Origin: Lysobacter sp. Root690
Lineage (GTDB): Bacteria > Pseudomonadota > Gammaproteobacteria > Xanthomonadales > Xanthomonadaceae
DNA length: 41,926 nucleotides
Assembly: GCF_001427785.1 (NCBI RefSeq)
Contig: NZ_LMHM01000014.1
Location: 5,351 to 47,276 of the forward strand
Direction: 5' to 3'
Positions within the stretch are counted from its first letter, which is position 1; every line of letters begins with the position of its first letter. The notes under the pieces are model-generated. The model made no database searches and had not been told where the DNA came from. It saw only the letters and a list, made by a program, of their open reading frames with translations. Of the stretch, positions 36,384 to 41,926 are shown piece by piece. The position numbers and the translations under genes are program-made.

Positions 36384-37676
36384 ATGAAACCCGAAATCCG
36401 AGCCCTGCTCGAACGCATCTATCTCGACGGCACGACCTACTTCGATGCCGACGGACGCTATCTGCACAAGGTGCCGAGCACGATCTCGGCGCAGGACCTG
36501 CAGGCGCTCGATGCGGCCGGACTGCCGCCCAACGCGCTGAGCGCGACGACCCACGACGAAGCGGTGACGCGATTGCGCGAGTTGGCCGCGCGCGTCGATC
36601 TGACCAAGGCCGCCGAGGCGTTCGTCACCTCCTTGAGCAGCGCCGACCTGAGCTGGCAATCGGTCCTGCCCGCCGCCTGCCTGGGCCTGGCGATGCCGGC
36701 GCACGAATTCCTGCCGATGAGCCAGAGCAACCCGATCTGCCGGGTCTGTTTTCACGACGCGCGCGGCCCGCTCGACCTGACCGAGCGCGCGTTGTTCCGA
36801 TCGATCCAGGGCACCGGCTGGGGCAGTGACGGGCCGGTCGAAGCGGTGGCCGCGCTGGAATTCGCGCTCGCCCATCCGACTTGGCCGCAACCGAGCGAAC
36901 ACGACGCCTGGACCTTCCACAGCCTGCTCGAACTGCTGGCCGGATTGCCCGCGGGCAGCCGCTACAGCGTCGCGCGCAAGGCGCTCAAGGCCGCCAAGCT
37001 GCTCAGCGCGAACACGGTGTATCGCTGCGAATCCACGCTCGAGGCCTTGTCCTTCATCAGCGTGATCGAAAACGCCGAGCACCCGGGCCTGTTCACCGGC
37101 TGGACCAGCGCGGTCGAACGCGATCAGCGGCCCAACATCCGGGTCGAAGTGCCGGCGCCACTGGCGTGGTGGAGCGCCGACGACGGCATCAACACGGCGG
37201 TGGTCGAGCGTCTGTTCGGCGGCATCCGCAAACCCGCGACGCGGCCGTCGGCGCCGGTCGCGGCCAAGCCCAAGCGCGGGACCGCGCCGCGCGTGGCTGG
37301 ACGCTCGCTGCCCGGGCCGGTCGCGGCCGGCGATGTGTACGCGGTGCGTCTGAGCGAAGACTTGTGGACCGCGGTGTATTGCCACGCGGTGGCCGACGAC
37401 GACGGCCCCGAGCGTGGGCTGGTCGAATACCTCGATCTGCTCACGCCGGTGCCGGCCGTACCCGAACAGCTCGAAGGCGTGGGCTATCGCGATCGTCGCA
37501 ACGGCAAGCGCTGGCAGGCCTGGTGCACGGGTCTGGCGAAGACCACCGGGGTGCGGCGCGTGGCGCAGGGCATCGTCGCCCCGCCGCATGCGCACAAGCA
37601 CGAAGCCACCTTGCTGCGCACGGGCGCGAAAGATCTTCGTTACACCGCCGATCTGCATTTCGATCTGTCGGGTTGA
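36384..37676 (+). CDS. Unrecognised 430-residue protein
   Basis: A cytoplasmic protein without signal peptide or membrane helix. The N-terminal part (1-270) is helical, with a small Cys/Asp pattern (NPICRVCFHDARGPLDLTER, a CxxC) and the stretch TGWGSDGPVEAVAALEFALA. A basic, Ala/Pro-rich linker (about 275-310) leads to a C-terminal beta-rich domain: AAGDVYAVRLSEDLWTAVYC, LVEYLDLLTPVPAVP and HAHKHEATLLRTGAKDLRYT. That domain faintly recalls Imm26-like domains that begin with an IPL-x-DG-x-Y style strand, but the similarity is too weak to use. The gene stands alone between the two-component system and the efflux operon. No function assigned. Confidence 0.8.
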   Translation: MKPEIRALLERIYLDGTTYFDADGRYLHKVPSTISAQDLQALDAAGLPPNALSATTHDEAVTRLRELAARVDLTKAAEAFVTSLSSADLSWQSVLPAACLGLAMPAHEFLPMSQSNPICRVCFHDARGPLDLTERALFRSIQGTGWGSDGPVEAVAALEFALAHPTWPQPSEHDAWTFHSLLELLAGLPAGSRYSVARKALKAAKLLSANTVYRCESTLEALSFISVIENAEHPGLFTGWTSAVERDQRPNIRVEVPAPLAWWSADDGINTAVVERLFGGIRKPATRPSAPVAAKPKRGTAPRVAGRSLPGPVAAGDVYAVRLSEDLWTAVYCHAVADDDGPERGLVEYLDLLTPVPAVPEQLEGVGYRDRRNGKRWQAWCTGLAKTTGVRRVAQGIVAPPHAHKHEATLLRTGAKDLRYTADLHFDLSG

Positions 37677-37948
37677 TCGAAGTGGCCGTGCTGGCGCGAG
37701 TCGCACCGCGCCGCGACAACCGCGGCGAAGCCGTTGCGCGACGCTTCGCCGCCAGGCCGCATCCGTGTATCCATGAGCTTGCGCGGACAGCGAGCCACGC
37801 CGCGACGACCCGCGACCGCCGCGCTTGCCGTATCCATGCCCCACGACGAAACTGAACCGATCGCGCCAAAATCGATCAACTTCAGCGCGAGTGTCAACCC
37901 TGTTCAGCCGTGCGCGTTCGCGCCTCCATAGCCTTCGAACCGAACTCC

Positions 37949-39544
37949 ATGAGCGCAGCCAAGCCGACCTCCCCGTCCAGTCCGAACAAGACCCTGCGCC
38001 CGCGCCGTTCGCCCTGGCCCAAGCGCATCGTGATCGCCGTGGTGGTGTTGGCGGTGGCCGGCGGCGGTTGGTACTTCTATCGCCAGCGCAATGCCGAGCA
38101 GGCCGCGAGCGCCTACCGCACCGCCAAGGTCGAACGCGGCGACATCCGCGTGGCGATCTCGGCCACCGGCGCGCTGTCGGCGATCTCGACCGTCGACGTG
38201 GGCAGCCAGATTTCAGGCCAAGTCACCGACGTGCTGGCCGACTTCAACGACCGGGTCACCAAGGGCCAGGTGATCGCGCGCATCGATCCGAGCACGTACG
38301 AAGCGCAGATCGCCCAGGGCACCGCGCAGGTCAACAACGCCCGCGCCGGTCTGGCGACCGCGCAGGCCACCTTGCGCAACGCCGAACTCGATTACCAGCG
38401 CAAGACCGAACTGGCCAAGAACCAGCTCGTCGCGCGCAGCGACGCCGACCTCGCCCGCGCCGCGCGCGATCAGGCGCGCGCGCAACTGGCCGGCGCGCAG
38501 GCGCAGATCAACCAGCAGATCGCCTCGACCCAGACCTCGCGTTTGAACCTGCAACGCACGGTGATCCGCGCGCCGGTAGACGGCGTGGTCCTGACCCGCA
38601 CCATCGAACCCGGTCAGACTGTCGCCGCCAGCCTGCAGTCGCCGGTGCTGTTCCAGATCGCCGAGGACCTGTCGAAGATGGAGATCGTGCTGGCGATCGA
38701 CGAAGCCGACATCGGTCAGGTCAAGCCGGGCCAGAGCGTCGACTTCACCGTCGATTCGTTCCCGGACCGAAAATTCCGCGGCAACGTCCAGCAGGTGCGG
38801 CTGTCGGCGACCAACACCAGCAACGTCATCACCTACCCGGTGGTGGTCGCGGTCGACAACCCCGACGGCGTGCTGCTGCCGGGCATGACCGCCAACGCCG
38901 AGATCGAAGTCAGCCATCGCGACGACGTGCTGCGGGTCGGCAACGCCGCGCTGCGCTACAAGCCGGCCGACGACGACCCGGCCGCGGCCAGCGCGGCGGG
39001 TGGTCCCGGCGGCGCGCGCGGCGGACTCGGCAACGATCTGCCGGCGGTCGCGGCCAAGCTCAAGCTCGATGCGAACCAGCAGGCCGCGTTCGACGCCGCG
39101 CTGGAACAGATGAAGCAGCGCATGGCCGCGCGCACCGCGGCGCCGGCGGGCGGTGCCGCCGGCGGTCCGCCCGGTGGCGGCGCGCCGATTATCATGGGCG
39201 GCGGACGCGGCCCGGGCGGCGGCGGTGGCGGCAACAACAACCGCAACGCGAACCGCGGCGGCGGCGCGATCTCCGGCGCCGCGCGTCAGCGCATGCTCGA
39301 ACGGTTCAACCAGCAGTTCGGCGCGTTTCGCGAATCGCTGAGCGACGCGCAGCGCAGCCAATGGGACAGTGAGGTCGCAGCCTTGGTCAGCGCGCGCCGC
39401 GTGCCGCTGTACAAACTGGTCAAGGGCGAACCGCAGGCGGTGACGGTGCGGGTCGGCGCGAGCGACGGCAGCTGGACCGAAGTCTCGGGCAACATCGCCG
39501 AAGGCGACGAGGTCGTGGTCGGCACGGGGCGCGGCACGAAATGA
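37949..39544 (+). CDS. MacA-like periplasmic adaptor with a glycine-rich insertion
   Basis: A 531-residue membrane fusion protein. N-terminal anchor at about 24-45 (RIVIAVVVLAVAGGGWYFY), barrel-sandwich/lipoyl halves (GDIRVAISATGALSAISTVD, VIRAPVDGVVLTRTIEPG), a coiled-coil hairpin between (about 110-200), and the beta-barrel VLAIDEADIGQVKPGQSVDF. Typical MacA proteins are about 370-390 residues. Here residues about 345-478 insert two Gly/Asn/Pro-rich tracts flanking a helix (LKLDANQQAAFDAALEQMKQ) and a second helix with LSDAQRSQW, before the final strands (EPQAVTVRVGASDGSWTEVS). The adaptor should bridge the MacB-like permease to an outer-membrane TolC-type channel, which is not encoded here. 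Start at ATG 37949. Its stop overlaps the ATPase start (ATGA). Confidence 0.9.
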   Translation: MSAAKPTSPSSPNKTLRPRRSPWPKRIVIAVVVLAVAGGGWYFYRQRNAEQAASAYRTAKVERGDIRVAISATGALSAISTVDVGSQISGQVTDVLADFNDRVTKGQVIARIDPSTYEAQIAQGTAQVNNARAGLATAQATLRNAELDYQRKTELAKNQLVARSDADLARAARDQARAQLAGAQAQINQQIASTQTSRLNLQRTVIRAPVDGVVLTRTIEPGQTVAASLQSPVLFQIAEDLSKMEIVLAIDEADIGQVKPGQSVDFTVDSFPDRKFRGNVQQVRLSATNTSNVITYPVVVAVDNPDGVLLPGMTANAEIEVSHRDDVLRVGNAALRYKPADDDPAAASAAGGPGGARGGLGNDLPAVAAKLKLDANQQAAFDAALEQMKQRMAARTAAPAGGAAGGPPGGGAPIIMGGGRGPGGGGGGNNNRNANRGGGAISGAARQRMLERFNQQFGAFRESLSDAQRSQWDSEVAALVSARRVPLYKLVKGEPQAVTVRVGASDGSWTEVSGNIAEGDEVVVGTGRGTK

Positions 39545-40248
39545 GTCGCGCCGCTGAGGCCACCGCGGTCATCGAGACCCGCGATCTGGGCAAGGTCTAT
39601 TCGCCGGGCAGCGAGGCCGAGGTGGTCGCGCTGCACGGGGTCGAGCTGTCGATCGCGCGCGGCGAGTTTGTCGCGATCATGGGGCCGTCGGGCTCGGGCA
39701 AGTCGACCCTGATGAACCTGATCGGCTGCCTCGACACGCCGACCAGCGGCGTGTACCTGTGCGACGGCATCGACGTGGCCACGCTCGACAAGGAAGAGCG
39801 CGCGATCCTGCGCCGCGACAAGATCGGTTTCGTGTTCCAGGGCTTTAATCTGTTGCCGCGGATGAGCGCGCTGGAGAACGTGGCGATGCCGATGGGCTAC
39901 GCCAACATCAAGCGCGAGGAGCGGCTGCAACGCGCGCACGAGGCGCTGGAATCGGTCGGCCTGGGCGCGCGCGCCGGCCATCGTCCCAGCGAATTGTCCG
40001 GCGGCCAGCAGCAGCGCGTGGCGATCGCGCGCGCGCTGATCAACCGCCCGCCGATCCTGCTCGCCGACGAACCCACCGGCGCGCTCGACACCCGCACCGG
40101 CGAGGAAATCCTGGCCTTGTTCAAGCGATTGCAGGCCGACGATCACACCGTGGTGCTGATCACCCACGACCCGGACGTGGCCGCGCACGCCGACCGCATC
40201 TTCGTGATGCGCGACGGCGAACTGCATGTGCAGGAGGCCGGCGCATGA
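39541..40248 (+). CDS. MacB/LolD-type ABC transporter ATPase
   Basis: A 235-residue ATPase with Walker [10 protein letters not shown] (48-56), Q-loop [17 protein letters not shown], signature [16 protein letters not shown] (151-166), Walker [13 protein letters not shown] with catalytic Glu177, and H-loop [13 protein letters not shown]. This is the MacB/LolD group of mechanotransmission ABC proteins. It is separate from its permease, unlike Escherichia coli MacB where both are fused. ATGA overlaps link it to the adaptor before and the permease after. Probable role: energising export of an antibiotic, peptide or siderophore. Confidence 0.95.
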   Translation: MSRAAEATAVIETRDLGKVYSPGSEAEVVALHGVELSIARGEFVAIMGPSGSGKSTLMNLIGCLDTPTSGVYLCDGIDVATLDKEERAILRRDKIGFVFQGFNLLPRMSALENVAMPMGYANIKREERLQRAHEALESVGLGARAGHRPSELSGGQQQRVAIARALINRPPILLADEPTGALDTRTGEEILALFKRLQADDHTVVLITHDPDVAAHADRIFVMRDGELHVQEAGA

Positions 40249-41483
40249 ACTTCTTCGAAGTGCTCAGCACCGCGATCTTCGCCTTGCGCGGCAATTGGCT
40301 GCGCAGCGCGTTGACCTCGCTCGGCGTGATCATCGGCATCGCGGCGGTGATCGTGATGGTTTCGGTCGGGCAGGGCACCCAGTCGGAAATCGACAAGCTG
40401 GTCTCGGGTCTGGGCTCCAATCGACTCGATATCAGTTCCGGTGGCGGCGGGCGCGGCACCGGCGGCGTGCGTCTGAGTTCGTCGAGTTTCTTTACCTTGA
40501 CCGAGGACGACGGCGAAGCGATCCGCAACGAAGTGCCCGAGGTGCAGTACGTGGCCGCGTCCTTGCGCGGCGGTACCCAGGCGGTGTTCGCCGAGAACAA
40601 CTGGTCGACCCAGTGGCACGGCGTGCAGGCGGATTTCTTCGACATCAACGGCTGGGTGATCGCCGGCGGTTCGAGTTTCGAACAGCGCGACTACGGCAGC
40701 GGCACCAAGTCGGTGATCCTCGGCGAGAGCGTGCGCCGCGAGTTGTTCGGCGACGAAGACGCGATCGGCCAGACCATCCGCCTGGGCCGGGTGCCGTTCA
40801 CCGTGATCGGCACGCTTAAGCCCAAGGGCCAGGGCGGTTTCGGCCAGGACCAGGACGACGTGGTGCTGGTGCCGCTGGAAACCGGCCGTCGTCGCCTGCT
40901 CGGCGCGATGGGCCTGCCCAACGGCGCGGTGATGCAGATCGCGGTCGGCGTCGGCCGCGCCGAGGACGTGTCGTACGCGCAGGAGCAGATCGAAGCGCTG
41001 CTGCGTCAGCGCCACAAGATCCAGCCCGGCGGCGACGACGATTTCACCGTGCGCAACATCGCCGAAGTGGTGGCCACGCGCACCCAGACGACGCGGCTGA
41101 TGTCGTTGTTGCTCGGCGCGGTGGCGACGATTTCCTTGATCGTCGGCGGCATCGGCATCATGAACATCATGCTGGTGTCGGTGACCGAGCGCATCCGCGA
41201 GATCGGCCTGCGCATGGCGGTCGGCGCGGGCCCGCGCGACATCCAGTCGCAGTTCCTGGCCGAAGCGATGCTGATCTCGCTGATCGGCGGCGCGCTGGGC
41301 ATCGCGATCGGCGTGGTCGGCACGATCCTGGTCGGCAAGTTCGGCGCGTTGCCGATCGCCTTGAACGGTCAGGTGATCGGTTTGGCGGCGGGGTTTTCGA
41401 TCGCGACGGGGTTGTTCTTCGGTTATTACCCGGCGCGCAAGGCGTCGCAGCTCGATCCGATCGAGGCGTTGCGGCAGCAGTGA
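40245..41483 (+). CDS. MacB-like FtsX-type ABC transporter permease
   Basis: A 412-residue permease. Helix 1 is at about 14-40 (NWLRSALTSLGVIIGIAAVI, then VMVSVGQGTQ, a MacB signature). A large periplasmic core follows (about 45-280, with GSNRLDISSGGGGRGTGG and VILGESVRRELFG). Then come three C-terminal helices of the FtsX domain: LMSLLLGAVATISLIVGGIG, MLISLIGGALGIAIGVVGTI and LAAGFSIATGLFFGYYPARK, with the typical TERIREIGLRMAVGA loop and DPIEALR end. Coupled to the ATPase by ATGA at 40245. It completes an adaptor-ATPase-permease tripartite exporter; substrate unknown. Confidence 0.95.
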   Translation: MNFFEVLSTAIFALRGNWLRSALTSLGVIIGIAAVIVMVSVGQGTQSEIDKLVSGLGSNRLDISSGGGGRGTGGVRLSSSSFFTLTEDDGEAIRNEVPEVQYVAASLRGGTQAVFAENNWSTQWHGVQADFFDINGWVIAGGSSFEQRDYGSGTKSVILGESVRRELFGDEDAIGQTIRLGRVPFTVIGTLKPKGQGGFGQDQDDVVLVPLETGRRRLLGAMGLPNGAVMQIAVGVGRAEDVSYAQEQIEALLRQRHKIQPGGDDDFTVRNIAEVVATRTQTTRLMSLLLGAVATISLIVGGIGIMNIMLVSVTERIREIGLRMAVGAGPRDIQSQFLAEAMLISLIGGALGIAIGVVGTILVGKFGALPIALNGQVIGLAAGFSIATGLFFGYYPARKASQLDPIEALRQQ

Positions 41484-41926
41484 GTTGAAGGGTGATGCGT
41501 CGGCGAGTTTTGGCGCGCCGGCGCGGTTTCGCGTTCAGGCCGGTGTCCGCTTTTGGATTGCGATCGAATCGAATTGGTCGTCGAAGTTGCTGTTGCCGAG
41601 GCAAGTCGGCGACGTCATCGCCATCGCTCTTTTGCAGAGCGCACCATTCGCGTAGCGGCATCGCAGCCGCTGTAGGAGCGGCGTCCTGCTGGATTTCCTT
41701 CGGTCGCAAGCCGCGACCGCGACATTGCGCATGCATCGCAACCTGCGGCGTAGCCGTAATGGCGCGGTCGCGGCTTGCGCCGCTCCTACAGATAGGCCAT
41801 GTCGCTTTTGCTTGGGCCTGAAGCCGCGCAATTCATCCAGCGCTGCGAAGCCACGCACTCGCATTGACAACAGCACACCCGAAGGGCGGCGCACATGGAT
41901 GTGCGCCGTGCGCCACCGAGACAGGA
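41484..41926. other. Non-coding end of the window
   Basis: No gene is supported in these 443 bases. The stretch 41670-41791 holds an inverted pair of interspersed repeats, described separately. The remainder shows no promoter or terminator that I can defend; any gene beyond 41926 is not visible. Confidence 0.6.
41670..41791. repeat. Inverted pair of CTGTAGGAGCGGCG-type interspersed repeats, one copy interrupted
   Basis: CTGTAGGAGCGGCG (41670-41683) is the exact reverse complement of CGCCGCTCCTACAG (41778-41791). CGCAAGCCGCGACCGCG (41705-41721) is the exact reverse complement of CGCGGTCGCGGCTTGCG (41763-41779). The right copy is one continuous element. In the left copy the same two halves are separated by 21 bases (41684-41704). 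Elements of this kind are abundant between genes in Lysobacter and related genomes and resemble REP/RAYT-mobilised palindromes. Confidence 0.85.

Overview
The window is GC-rich DNA from a gammaproteobacterium. The gene content and order (gshB next to a pilG-pilH-pilI-pilJ-chpA type IV pilus chemosensory cluster, the bioA/rsmE/nudE/cysQ/mazG block, an OprP/OprO-type porin, and Lysobacter/Xanthomonas-style intergenic palindromes) point to the Xanthomonadaceae, most likely Lysobacter or a close relative. This is an inference from remembered gene order and protein style; no search was run.

Layout. (1) Positions 1-2340 are an AT-richer, decayed accessory segment. It holds the C-terminal tip of an Rhs polymorphic toxin (frameshifted at a run of nine G), a probable four-helix membrane immunity protein, and remnants of unrecognised genes. 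(2) On the minus strand, 2382-5336 carries gshB, a TonB-like protein overlapping it by four bases, and a diheme cytochrome c peroxidase-like lipoprotein. (3) Divergently, 5666-20332 carries the twitching-motility chemosensory operon: pilG, pilH, pilI, pilJ, a 2372-residue chpA, a 706-residue degenerate chpB and chpC. A NagX-like membrane acyltransferase overlaps the chpC stop codon. (4) A 919-base non-coding stretch with three palindromes precedes a porin (21252-22412). (5) 22570-25577 is a compact three-gene phosphorelay: a membrane-anchored CheA-like kinase without a CheW-binding domain, a CheY-like receiver and a CheX-like protein. (6) rsmE and bioA (minus) and nudE, cysQ, mazG and a YnfA-like gene (plus) form a housekeeping block. 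(7) Small secreted or membrane hypotheticals, including an Mpo1-like protein and a DUF486 protein, lead to an OmpR-type two-component system (34152-36210). (8) After an unrecognised 430-residue protein, the window ends with a MacA-like adaptor, an ABC ATPase and a MacB-like permease joined by ATGA overlaps, then an inverted pair of intergenic repeats.

How the genes work together. PilJ should sense, PilI and ChpC couple, ChpA phosphorylates PilG and PilH, and these bias pilus extension and retraction. The TonB-like gene sits where Pseudomonas aeruginosa has tonB3, a gene linked to twitching. No CheR-type methyltransferase (pilK) lies in the cluster, and the ChpB esterase domain lacks the catalytic Ser and His. 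Methylation-based adaptation therefore looks lost from this system. The points most worth following are the degenerate, enlarged ChpB, the 45-base repeat array inside chpA, the self-contained CheA-like/CheY/CheX trio, and the chain of overlapping minicistrons in front of cysQ.
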